Shown in pieces: positions 13,749-21,387 of a stretch of 30,024 nt of DNA. Origin of the DNA: Collinsella aerofaciens (GTDB lineage: Bacteria > Actinomycetota > Coriobacteriia > Coriobacteriales > Coriobacteriaceae). The stretch lies in contig RQCP01000052.1 in assembly GCA_008668235.1 (NCBI GenBank), positions 1 through 30,024 of the forward strand, read 5' to 3'. The notes under the pieces are model-generated. The model searched no databases. It saw only the letters and a program-made list of their open reading frames with translations, and had not been told where the DNA came from. Position 1 is the stretch's first letter; every line of letters begins with the position of its first letter. Both the position numbers and the translations under genes were made by a program.

Positions 13749-14448
13749 AGCGGAGCTTGCTGGTCTCGAAGTACTCGGGGAACTGGTCCAGAACCTCGGT
13801 TTGATTGCGGAACATCATGTGCAGGTGCTTGCTGACCAAAAAGCTCGCTTCGATGGGGTCGCGACCGGCGATAGCGCGGCGAATCTGCTTGTGCTCGTTC
13901 ACGATGTCCTGATTGTCGAGAACCTGCGTGGCGGCGCGCAGCCAGCGGAAGCGCTCCAGGTCGGCATTGGTCTCTTCGAGCCACGACCACACGGTGCTGC
14001 GACATGCGATGCTAAAAATCATGTGATGCATGAGGTTGTCGCTCAAAAAGAAGCCGATGCGATCCTCCTCGGCCATGGCCTTTTCCTGCAGCACGATGGC
14101 GCGGTCGAGCTGCTCGATGCCGGCCGACGTGGCGCGCGCACAGCACTCCACAATCACCTGCTTTTCCAGATGCTCGCGGATGTAACAGGCACTCTCGGCA
14201 AGGGTGAGGTTGATGGGCGAGACGTAGGTGCCGCTCTGGGGCACGGTGCGCACCAGGCCTTCCTGCGCCAAGCGAACCAAAGCCTCGCGCACGGGCGTGC
14301 GACCCATGTCCAGGTCATCGCAAAGCTGCTTGACGCCCAGCTTTTCGCCCGGCTTGTAGTCCAGGTAGACGATTTTGCGTCGAATGGTGTGGTAGGACTG
14401 GTCCTGTAGGCTCGTTTCCTGCTCGCCGACGTGCATCGATTCTTCCAT
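13747..14448 (-). CDS. GntR-family regulator with FCD effector domain
   Basis: A cytoplasmic DNA-binding protein with an N-terminal winged helix (YHTIRRKIVYLDYKPGEKLGVKQLCDDLDMGRTPVREALVRLAQEGLV) followed by an all-helical FCD ligand domain in which R-E-H and N-L-M-H-H and later H residues could bind a metal. I place the start at ATG 14448 (233 residues) because GAGG lies just upstream; an ATG at 14478 would add 10 residues but has no ribosome site and falls close to a likely start of transcription (CATAAT near 14495). The gene is divergent from the YeiH-type exporter, which is the most likely target. FCD proteins usually sense small organic acids. Confidence 0.87.
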   Translation of the reverse strand: MEESMHVGEQETSLQDQSYHTIRRKIVYLDYKPGEKLGVKQLCDDLDMGRTPVREALVRLAQEGLVRTVPQSGTYVSPINLTLAESACYIREHLEKQVIVECCARATSAGIEQLDRAIVLQEKAMAEEDRIGFFLSDNLMHHMIFSIACRSTVWSWLEETNADLERFRWLRAATQVLDNQDIVNEHKQIRRAIAGRDPIEASFLVSKHLHMMFRNQTEVLDQFPEYFETSKLR

Positions 14449-14641
14449 AGCGCCTCGCAACTGTTCTATCAAACTCATATGTCAGTTGTTAATTATGCCG
14501 CGAATCAGCTCTCCGCGGTGGGTAATTCGGCTGTTGCCTGAGAACTATCGCGGCATCTTAGTCTGTGTTTGCGCAAGGCTGTGCTCAATGTTGCCGTATC
14601 ATAAGCCGTCGCAAACGTGAAATAGAAAGAAGGAATCCCAT

Positions 14642-15676
14642 ATGCAACTGGCAAATATCGTACGCGAGCGCTGGAAAGGCGTCTTGTTCTGCCTGATCAT
14701 CGCCATTCCCGCGACGTTGCTCGGCAAACAGGTTGAGGTGGTCGGCGGTCCGGTATTCGCCATCCTCTTTGGCATGGTCCTGGCGCTCGTCTTTCCCAAG
14801 AATCGTCGCGAACAGCTCGCCGCCGGCGTCACCTATACGTCCAAAAAAGTCTTGCAGTACGCGGTTATCCTGCTTGGCTTTGGCATGAACCTCTCCCAGA
14901 TCCTGTCCAAGGGCGCCCAGTCGCTGCCGATTATCGTGGCGACAATTTCGACATCGCTTGTCATTGCCTTTGTGCTCTGCCGCGTCATGAACGTGCCGGG
15001 CAAGATCGCGAAGCTTGTGGGTGTGGGTTCGTCGATTTGCGGCGGTTCTGCCATCGCCGCGACCGCACCCGTCATCGATGCCGACGATCGCGAGATTGCC
15101 CAGGCTATTTCGGTCATCTTCCTGTTTAACGTTATCGCGGCGCTCGTGTTTCCGACGCTCGGCGGCATGCTCGGGCTGACCAATGAGGGCTTTGGCCTGT
15201 TTGCCGGTACCGCCATCAACGATACCTCGTCGGTAACGGCTGCGGCGAGCGCCTGGGACAGCATGCATCCCGGCGCAAATGTGCTCGAGAGCGCCACGGT
15301 GGTCAAGCTCACCAGGACGCTGGCTATCATTCCCATCACGTTGGTCCTCGCATGCTGGCAGATGCATCTGGCACGCAAGGCCGGCGGCGACGCCAAAAGC
15401 ACGTTCTCGCTTAAACGCGCGTTTCCCATGTTTGTGCTGTTCTTTGTGCTGGCGAGCGTGATCACCACGGTGCTTCAGCTTCCCGTGTCCTTTACGGCGC
15501 CCATCAAGGAGCTGTCGAAGTTCTTTATCGTGATGGCCATGGCGGCTATTGGTTTTAATACCGATATCGTCGAGCTGGTCAAAAAGGGCGGCAAGCCCAT
15601 CGCGCTGGGCTTTTGCTGCTGGATTGGCATTGCGTGCATGAGTTTGGGAATGCAACACGTACTGGGAATCTGGTAG
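14642..15676 (+). CDS. YeiH-family (UPF0324) putative sulfate/organosulfonate exporter
   Basis: A 344-residue polytopic membrane protein with about ten hydrophobic segments. Conserved family signatures are visible: GPVFAILFGMVLA near the N-terminus, ILLGFGMNLSQI, VGVGSSICGGSAIAATAPVI, GTAINDTSSVTAA, and AAIGFNTDIVEL near the end. Members of this family are annotated as putative sulfate exporters, some under control of LysR or cysteine regulators; direct proof of substrate is limited. ATG 14642 follows GAAGGA. The divergent GntR/FCD gene probably controls it. No sulfur-assimilation gene is adjacent, although cysE lies about 8 kb away. Confidence 0.88.
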   Translation: MQLANIVRERWKGVLFCLIIAIPATLLGKQVEVVGGPVFAILFGMVLALVFPKNRREQLAAGVTYTSKKVLQYAVILLGFGMNLSQILSKGAQSLPIIVATISTSLVIAFVLCRVMNVPGKIAKLVGVGSSICGGSAIAATAPVIDADDREIAQAISVIFLFNVIAALVFPTLGGMLGLTNEGFGLFAGTAINDTSSVTAAASAWDSMHPGANVLESATVVKLTRTLAIIPITLVLACWQMHLARKAGGDAKSTFSLKRAFPMFVLFFVLASVITTVLQLPVSFTAPIKELSKFFIVMAMAAIGFNTDIVELVKKGGKPIALGFCCWIGIACMSLGMQHVLGIW

Positions 15677-15730
15677 AGAAGTAGCTTGTTTGCGTGCTGC
15701 GTGCTGGCGAGCGCATTCTCACGGTGGAGC

Positions 15731-15817
15731 GATAGGAGCTCTTGCGGGTATGGCTTGTCCGCAGGTTTATAAGTCCCGAAGAGCTCTTATCGCCCCGCCA
15801 GGATGGCGATGCGGGGC
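15731..15817 (+). other. Structured intergenic region with a long imperfect hairpin
   Basis: GATAGGAGCTCTTGCGGG (15731-15748) pairs with CCCGAAGAGCTCTTATC (15775-15791) with one G-T pair and one bulge. Immediately after, GCCCCGC (15792-15798) pairs with GCGGGGC (15811-15817). No T-run follows. It may end the YeiH transcript or form a leader for the next gene. Confidence 0.45.
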
Positions 15818-15942
15818 AACACCTATACTCGCAGGACGACGCTTTCTGCCCTATAGTGTTTGGTGAGCAATATCGTTCAATTTTGAAACACTCGGTCGTG
15901 CGACCGTCGGCGGTTGCACGTCGCTGCGGACAGGGGCAAATC

Positions 15943-17160
15943 ATGGATAGCGATGACAAGCTGAACATCTTGACCGATGCCATAGCTGCCGCCGGGGCCT
16001 CGGCATTGGCAATCGATGCGCGTGGGGACGTCGCGATCTCGACCATGAATGACGCGGCGCTTGAGCGGGATGTGGCGGCTTTTGTTGCTGAGCGCCTCGA
16101 CCGTATAGGAGACGGCGCTCGTCTTGTTATGGGGCGTGCGGGTACGCGCCTGAGCCTGACCGTTCGCCCCACCGACAAAGAGGGCGGGGGCCTTTGGGTG
16201 GTCGTGGCGCGTGAGGTGCGCGGTGCCGCGGCGCATGCGGGCATCGAGTGGCTCAACGCCGACGAAGTTGAGGCCCGCTACGAATCGAGCGCGTACGGCA
16301 TCGTTGAGGGTGCCGCTGCGGTGACTGCACCGGTTGCCGAGAGCTACGCGCGCGGTGTGCCCCTTATGCTCGAGGGCGAGCTGGGAGCGGGTCAGGTCGA
16401 GATCGCCAAGCGCCTCTATCTGGACGGTCCTTTTGCCGATCAGCCCTTTGTTTCCGTCGCGCTCGATGAACTCACCGAGCGCGGTTGGCGCCATGTGCTC
16501 AAAAGCGCCGAATCGCCGTTGTTCCAAATGGGGCTGACCCTTTGCATTGAGGGCTGGAACGCGGTTGGCCCCCAGCGCCTCCGCGAGCTGGTCTCCACGA
16601 TGGCCGACACCGCGTTGGCGACGCGCTGCCATGTGGTGCTGACGGCGAATGACATGCCGGGCGGCGGCGAAAGTGATCAAGCCGCCTTTGTGACCGAGCG
16701 CTTCGCCTGTGCGGTGAGCGTGGCGCCGGCAATCGCCGAGCAGGGAGCCGCGTCGACGAAGGTCGCGCGCTATTTGGAATATCTCGCTGATGCATTTGGG
16801 ACGGCAGCGCCCATGCTGTCTGCCACGGCGACGAAGACGCTCGATACTTACCGCTGGCCGCGCAATTATCTGCAGCTTCGCGAGGTCTCGGAACGACTGT
16901 ATATATTGGTGGGGGCGGGCACGGTGGACCGCGCTGTGGCGGAGGAAGTGCTCGCCCAAGAGGACGTGATTAAGACCGCAACCTTTGGCGCCCCGACGCT
17001 CGAAAGCGATCTGTATATCCTGCGACCGCTGGCCGATACCGAGCGAGATATCGCGCATCTGGTTGTAGATCATCTCCACGGCAACCGAACCCGTGCGGCG
17101 GAGGTGCTGGGCATAAGCCGTACAACGCTGTGGCGCTTGCTGAAGGACGATGACCGTTGA
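15943..17160 (+). CDS. Degenerate NtrC/sigma54-activator-like regulator with Fis-type HTH
   Basis: A 405-residue protein. Residues 1-110 form an unrecognised, possibly sensory, N-terminal domain. Residues about 115-340 follow the fold of sigma54-dependent activator ATPases but lack the working residues: the Walker A position reads GELGAGQ (145-151; Lys replaced by Gln), the GAFTGA loop is absent, and the Walker B DE pair is missing (LTLCIEGWNAV). Residues 370-405 are a good Fis-type HTH (ERDIAHLVVDHLHGNRTRAAEVLGISRTTLWRLL). ATG 15943 follows AGGGG. It is therefore probably a sigma54-independent DNA-binding regulator that kept only the architecture. Its target is unknown; the membrane protein downstream and the exporter upstream are the nearest candidates. 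Confidence 0.72.
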   Translation: MDSDDKLNILTDAIAAAGASALAIDARGDVAISTMNDAALERDVAAFVAERLDRIGDGARLVMGRAGTRLSLTVRPTDKEGGGLWVVVAREVRGAAAHAGIEWLNADEVEARYESSAYGIVEGAAAVTAPVAESYARGVPLMLEGELGAGQVEIAKRLYLDGPFADQPFVSVALDELTERGWRHVLKSAESPLFQMGLTLCIEGWNAVGPQRLRELVSTMADTALATRCHVVLTANDMPGGGESDQAAFVTERFACAVSVAPAIAEQGAASTKVARYLEYLADAFGTAAPMLSATATKTLDTYRWPRNYLQLREVSERLYILVGAGTVDRAVAEEVLAQEDVIKTATFGAPTLESDLYILRPLADTERDIAHLVVDHLHGNRTRAAEVLGISRTTLWRLLKDDDR

Positions 17161-17244
17161 GCGAGGCGCCCGTGACCGCGCGCGACGCGTGTGCTACAGT
17201 CCAAAGCGTTATTGTTTCGATTTGGTTACGGCGTGCGAGGGCAT

Positions 17245-17820
17245 ATGGCTGAGACTTCAAAACCGAGCCGCAGAAGGCGGAGTGCCGCGCCGGTCAACCG
17301 ACGCACGACATCGGTGACGTGGGGTAAACACGCCTCGGGGTTTGATGGCTCGTTCAAGCGCACTAAATACGGCTATCCTTCGGCAAGCGCCCGCTTGGCA
17401 ATGCAGGCAGAGTCCTCACTGTGGGGCCGCAAACGCGTGGTGGGCTCAAAGCTCAAGCACGACGGCACGCTCGGTTACATCAGCCGCGGGGCGGCTCGCC
17501 GCAGCGGACTCAATCCGGCTGGTTGGCATCGTTATGTTCCGATCGCGGTCATCGTTGCAGTGATCGTCATCGCACTCGCTGCGCTTGGCTACGCCGGCGG
17601 TGGCGCCAACTTGGACGCGGTGTTTAAATCGCCCGAGCTCGCGCATGTAGGCACAGAAGTTGTCGAGGGCGCTCAGACCCAGACGGGCGTCGCGCCCCAG
17701 CGCGGTATCGTTGCGGCGGCCTCCACCATCGCCGATGCGCAAAAGGACGAGGACGAACAGGGCGATGGCGCCGAAACGGCCCAGACAAGCGAAGCGACGA
17801 CAACTCAAATATCAACATAG
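17245..17820 (+). CDS. Hypothetical single-pass membrane protein
   Basis: I do not recognise a family. The 191-residue product has a strongly basic cytoplasmic N-terminus (SKPSRRRRSAAPVNRR and a Lys/Arg-rich stretch with GYPSASARLAMQAE), one clear transmembrane segment (YVPIAVIVAVIVIALAALGYA, about residues 97-117) and an outer tail rich in Ala, Gln, Asp, Glu and Thr. By the positive-inside rule the tail is outside. ATG 17245 follows GCGAGGG at short spacing; GTG 17191 would lengthen it. A weak promoter TGACCG-16-TACAGT (17173-17200) is visible. A GGGACG palindrome follows the stop. It could be a cell-envelope or division-associated protein, but nothing in the sequence decides this. Confidence 0.65.
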   Translation: MAETSKPSRRRRSAAPVNRRTTSVTWGKHASGFDGSFKRTKYGYPSASARLAMQAESSLWGRKRVVGSKLKHDGTLGYISRGAARRSGLNPAGWHRYVPIAVIVAVIVIALAALGYAGGGANLDAVFKSPELAHVGTEVVEGAQTQTGVAPQRGIVAAASTIADAQKDEDEQGDGAETAQTSEATTTQIST

Positions 17821-17822
17821 CT

Positions 17823-17857
17823 TGCCGGCAGAAGGGGACGTTCCTTTTCTGCCGGCA
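17823..17857. terminator. Palindrome with GGGGACG core, probable bidirectional terminator
   Basis: TGCCGGCAGAA (17823-17833) pairs with TTCTGCCGGCA (17847-17857); the inner bases GGGGACGTTCCTT allow further pairing. It sits between convergent genes and shares the GGGAC core of the palindromic repeats. Confidence 0.6.
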
Positions 17858-17875
17858 GTTTGGGACACTCCTGCG

Positions 17876-18397
17876 CTACTTGACGTACACCACGTTGTTG
17901 CGGCGCGGTTTTGCCTCGGGTAGCGTGTCCTCGGCGTAGCCAAGAATGCAGTTACCGACACCGCGCAGGTTGCCGTCGGCGGGCAGGCCCCAGCTGGCCA
18001 GCAGCTCCAGGCCCTCGGGCGAGTCAAAGACCTCATGCGCGCGGTGAATCCAGCACGAATCGACACCCAGTGCATAGGCGGCGTTGAGCAAGTTGCCCAT
18101 GGCGAGCGAGCCGTCTTCCAGATGTGTGGGCACGCTGCGGTCAACCAGCACCACCACAACGGTCTTGGCGCCATAGAAGGGGTCGCTGTTGCTGTCCATG
18201 ACCTGGGCGTTGAGCTGTGAGAGACGCTCGACGGTCGCGGGGTCGGTGACGGCGACAAACGTCACCGGCTGGCGGCCCATGCCGCTCGGTGCATATTGGC
18301 CGGCTTCGATAATCCGTGCAAGCTTTTCGGCCTCGACGGGACGATTGCTGTATTTGCGGCAGCTGCGGCGGTGAATGAGTGCTTCGATAGTCTCCAT
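17876..18397 (-). CDS. Nitroreductase-family protein
   Basis: A 173-residue FMN-dependent oxidoreductase fold. The N-terminal IEALIHRRSCRKYSNRPVE motif binds the flavin phosphate, followed by AGQYAPSGMGRQPVTFVAV, the middle helix GSLAMGNLLNAAYALGVDSCWIHRA, and the closing GNCILGYAED. ATG 18397 follows AAGGAGA at ideal spacing; the upstream in-frame extension has no ribosome site and is rejected. The short length fits the compact NfnB/FbiB-like group found in anaerobes. The substrate is unknown: nitro compounds, quinones or flavin are possible. It is monocistronic. Confidence 0.88.
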   Translation of the reverse strand: METIEALIHRRSCRKYSNRPVEAEKLARIIEAGQYAPSGMGRQPVTFVAVTDPATVERLSQLNAQVMDSNSDPFYGAKTVVVVLVDRSVPTHLEDGSLAMGNLLNAAYALGVDSCWIHRAHEVFDSPEGLELLASWGLPADGNLRGVGNCILGYAEDTLPEAKPRRNNVVYVK

Positions 18398-18691
18398 GGT
18401 GTCTCCTTGCGGTGGCGTTGCAGATGCCCCGTTCATACCCGTCGAGCTTAAACGATAGACGGTCAATTGCCCGGCCAAAAGGATAGATTCCAATTGGGAA
18501 AGTAGGTTTGCATAAAAGTACCTTCAGAATGTGACAAACAAATGGGATGGTTAAACGTTTTATCCCGTCTACCCTGCGCTTTTTTACCACTTGCCTAAAT
18601 GACGAACGCATAACCTTTGATAAAGGTTTTACTAAAGGAGTACCAACGTTTATCAATGCGCCGTGGTGGCGCCGGGCCAGGAGGTAACATC
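18398..18691. promoter_or_regulatory. Divergent intergenic region with small inverted repeat
   Basis: About 290 AT-richer bases separate the nitroreductase from the small plus-strand gene. AACCTTT-GAT-AAAGGTT (18612-18628) is a perfect 7-bp inverted repeat and a candidate operator. AACGTTTTATC and AACGTTTATC near 18554 and 18646 are near-repeats. No consensus promoter with proper spacing was found. Confidence 0.35.
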
Positions 18692-18982
18692 ATGTTCCAG
18701 GCTGGAGATGTCGTCGAGACCGATTTCGAAGGATTTCTGAAGCTGCTGCGTTCCAAGACGCGCGCTTTCGTGTCGATCAACGATCACGAGTACTACATCA
18801 CGCACACCGATGGCTATTGGCGTGTTCAGGATTGCGAGGCCCTCAACGACAAGGGCCACTTTACTGACTGCTCCGAGCTGGTCAACACGGTCTGCGAGGT
18901 CGTCGAGCTGCCGTGGATTGCCGGCAAGAGCCTGCATGACAGCTTCTCGGGCGCTACGGTCTATGAGGCCGTCGCTGCTTAA
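18692..18982 (+). CDS. Small hypothetical protein (96 residues)
   Basis: I do not recognise a family. The product starts MFQAGDVVETDFEGFLKLL at ATG 18692, fixed by a perfect AGGAGGT site 6 nt upstream; an earlier in-frame ATG at 18656 is less well placed. It is soluble, acidic and without signal or membrane segment. HEYYITHTDGYWRVQDCEALNDKGHFTDCSELV suggests a compact alpha/beta domain with two cysteines. The strong ribosome site and the textbook terminator after it argue for a real and well-expressed gene. It is transcribed alone. Confidence 0.75.
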   Translation: MFQAGDVVETDFEGFLKLLRSKTRAFVSINDHEYYITHTDGYWRVQDCEALNDKGHFTDCSELVNTVCEVVELPWIAGKSLHDSFSGATVYEAVAA

Positions 18983-19008
18983 CAGCCAACACTCGATATT
19001 CTCTCGCA

Positions 19009-19044
19009 ACCGCCGGCGCCGCCCCCGCGCCGGCGGTCTTTTTT
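19009..19044 (+). terminator. Rho-independent terminator after the 96-residue gene
   Basis: ACCGCCGGCGC pairs with GCGCCGGCGGT (11 bp, 7-nt loop) and is followed by CTTTTTT. Confidence 0.92.
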
Positions 19045-19086
19045 GTCGATATGCTTATGTAGAGCCGACCATAAACAACGAGCTTG

Positions 19087-19145
19087 TTGACGATAGTCAA
19101 AACTCGGACTAATGTAGAGATATTAATTGGTCAAAACTCGGACTA
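19087..19145 (+). promoter_or_regulatory. MarR promoter with duplicated 16-bp operator-like sequence
   Basis: A -35 TTGACG (19087-19092) and a -10 TAATGT (19110-19115) have exact 17-base spacing. The sequence GTCAAAACTCGGACTA occurs twice, at 19096-19111 inside the promoter and at 19130-19145 in the leader. The first copy is framed as TAGTC-8-GACTA, an inverted repeat of the sort bound by MarR dimers. Confidence 0.65.
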
Positions 19146-19161
19146 TCGAATGGTGGGAGAG

Positions 19162-19662
19162 ATGAATAGTGCAGTTAGCCCGGTCGATTTCGACCGGATG
19201 CTCAACGGGCTTGACCGTATCTATTCGGAGTTCGCGCGCGCCTGCGGTCTTTCGGACTGCGCCTACTGGATGCTCGTCGACACGAGTGCGGCGGGCGGAA
19301 GCGTTGCCGTGAGTCGGCTGACGAGTGAATGGTTCTACAGCAAACAGACCATCAATTCGGCGATCAAGACGCTTAGGGCGCGAGGGCTTGCGACGTTGGA
19401 GTTTGCCGAGGGCAGTCGTAAGAACAAGGTTGTGCGACTGACCGAAGAAGGCGTGCAGTTTGCCAAGCGCTACGCGTTGCCGGCGCAAAAAGCCGAGCAA
19501 CAGGCATTCGAGGCGCTCGAGCCGTGGGAACAGCGCGAGATCATGCGCTTGGTCGGTAAGTTCTCCCATGTTCTTAACGAAGAGTGCGAGGCATTTAAAC
19601 GGCAAGTGGCCGCCGAGAACGAGGCTGACGATAAGGGCGAGGGGGACACATGCGACTCTTAA
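19162..19662 (+). CDS. MarR-family transcriptional regulator
   Basis: A 166-residue winged-helix repressor-type protein: CAYWMLVDTSAAGGSVAVSRLTSEWFYSKQTINSAIKTLRARGLATLEFAEGSRKNKVVRLTEEG covers the DNA-binding domain and wing, and the flanking helices form the dimer interface. I start at ATG 19162 after GGTGGGAGAG; ATG 19150 is a close alternative. The stop lies inside the start of the following ABC gene (13-base overlap), so regulator and exporter are one operon. This arrangement usually means autorepression relieved by the compound the pump exports. Confidence 0.88.
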   Translation: MNSAVSPVDFDRMLNGLDRIYSEFARACGLSDCAYWMLVDTSAAGGSVAVSRLTSEWFYSKQTINSAIKTLRARGLATLEFAEGSRKNKVVRLTEEGVQFAKRYALPAQKAEQQAFEALEPWEQREIMRLVGKFSHVLNEECEAFKRQVAAENEADDKGEGDTCDS

Positions 19663-21386
19663 TGAGGTTTATGAGGCCGTATCGCGGTCTGATCGCGGTG
19701 ACGCTGTTTGCGGTGCTGATAGATAACGTCGGTACGCTGTTGGTTCCCACGATGCTGGCGAACATGGTCAACACCGGTATTGCCACGGGCGATGTCGACT
19801 ATATTTTACGCAACGGCCTGTACATGCTTATCGCGACCGGCATGGCCAGCGGCGGCACGGTGTTGGGCTGCTATCTTTCGGCGCGCCTGGCCGCCAACGT
19901 GGCCTGCGATATCCGCAATGCCGTGTACGACAAGTCGCTCGAGCTGTCCGCCAGCGACTTTGAGCGCTTTGGCACGGGTTCGATGATCACGCGCTCGCTC
20001 AACGACATCAACGTGATTCAGCAAGCTGTCCTGCAGACGATTCAGTTGGTGCTGCCGGTACCGTTCTTGGCCGTGGCGGGCATCATCTTTGCCTGGTTTA
20101 TCGATCCTGCCATGGGCACGCTGCTGGGCGTGGTGGTTGCGATCGTGCTGGTGGCGGCGGTCTTTACCGTTGCCAACGCCGCGCCGATCTTTATGCGACT
20201 GCAGAGCTTTATCGACCGTATGAACGTGGTGCTGCGCGAAAATATCGTGGGCGTGCGCGTTATCCGCGCATTTAACAAGGAGCGCCACGAGGAGCAGCGC
20301 CTGGACGAGGTGTTTAGCGATTACGCGGCCAACGCCATCAAGGTTAACCACCTGTTTGTGGGTCTCGACAGCTCCAGCTTCTTTTTGATGAACATCGCCG
20401 AGGTGGCGGTGCTGTGGGTGGGCGGCAACCGCGCGGGCGTCCATGCCATGCAAATCGGCAGCATCTCGGCCGTGTTGGAATACGCGATCCTGATCCTGTT
20501 CTTTGTGATGATGGCGCAGATGGTGATTCTGACGCTTCCGCGCGCTGCGGCGTGCCTCAACCGTGCGCAGCAGGTGCTCGAAATCGAGCCGAGCATTGTG
20601 GACGGCAAGTGCACGCTGGACACGTGCGCGGCGGAGCCTGTTGATGGTGCCGACGCGGTGGCCGTGTTCGACCATATGTCGTTCCGTTTTGACGATGCCG
20701 ACGAGGACACCCTGTGCGACCTGAGCTTTGCCTGTCGCCGTGGCCAGACCACGGCAATTGTGGGCTCGACGGGTTCGGGCAAGTCGACGGTGGCCAAGCT
20801 CTTGCTCCGCTTCCACGATGCCACAAAGGGCACCATTCGCCTGAACGGCGTCGATCTGCGCGACCTTTCGCAAGGTGAGATTCGCGGGCATATCGCTTAT
20901 GTGCCGCAGAAGGCGTGGCTGTTCTCGGGCACCGTTGCAAGCAACCTGCGCTTTGGCAACGAAGGCGCGACTGAGGCTGACATGCTCCATGCGCTGGAGG
21001 TTGCCCAGAGCACCTTTGTGCTCGACCAGCCCCAGGGGCTCGATACGCCGGTGGCCCAGGGCGGCACGAACTTCTCGGGCGGCCAGCGCCAGCGCCTGGC
21101 CATTGCTCGCGCACTCATGAAGCGCGCCGATCTATATATCTTCGACGACAGTTTTTCGGCCCTGGACTTTAAGACCGATGCGGCACTGCGCCATGCGCTG
21201 CAGGACGAGACGCGCGATGCCGCGGTGCTCATCATCGCCCAGCGCATCTCGACGATCTTGCACGCCGACCAGATCGTCGTGCTCAAGGACGGCGAGGTTG
21301 TGGGCTTGGGCACGCATGGCGAGCTTATGGAAACCTGCGAGGTGTACCGCGCCATCGCGGAATCGCAGATGAAGGGAGGTGAGTAG
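19650..21386 (+). CDS. ABC exporter half-transporter, degenerate-site subunit
   Basis: A 578-residue membrane-fused ABC protein: six-helix transmembrane domain (about 1-310) followed by the nucleotide-binding domain. Walker A is GSTGSGKST and the signature FSGGQRQRLAIAR is canonical, but the Walker B glutamate is aspartate (IFDDSFSALD) and the switch histidine is glutamine (IAQRISTI). These two changes are the hallmark of the inactive-site subunit of heterodimeric exporters. The start ATG 19650 follows GAGGGGG and overlaps the MarR gene. The partner gene begins two bases after its stop codon. Drug, peptide or lipid export is likely. Confidence 0.93.
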   Translation: MRLLMRFMRPYRGLIAVTLFAVLIDNVGTLLVPTMLANMVNTGIATGDVDYILRNGLYMLIATGMASGGTVLGCYLSARLAANVACDIRNAVYDKSLELSASDFERFGTGSMITRSLNDINVIQQAVLQTIQLVLPVPFLAVAGIIFAWFIDPAMGTLLGVVVAIVLVAAVFTVANAAPIFMRLQSFIDRMNVVLRENIVGVRVIRAFNKERHEEQRLDEVFSDYAANAIKVNHLFVGLDSSSFFLMNIAEVAVLWVGGNRAGVHAMQIGSISAVLEYAILILFFVMMAQMVILTLPRAAACLNRAQQVLEIEPSIVDGKCTLDTCAAEPVDGADAVAVFDHMSFRFDDADEDTLCDLSFACRRGQTTAIVGSTGSGKSTVAKLLLRFHDATKGTIRLNGVDLRDLSQGEIRGHIAYVPQKAWLFSGTVASNLRFGNEGATEADMLHALEVAQSTFVLDQPQGLDTPVAQGGTNFSGGQRQRLAIARALMKRADLYIFDDSFSALDFKTDAALRHALQDETRDAAVLIIAQRISTILHADQIVVLKDGEVVGLGTHGELMETCEVYRAIAESQMKGGE

Positions 21387-21387
21387 C

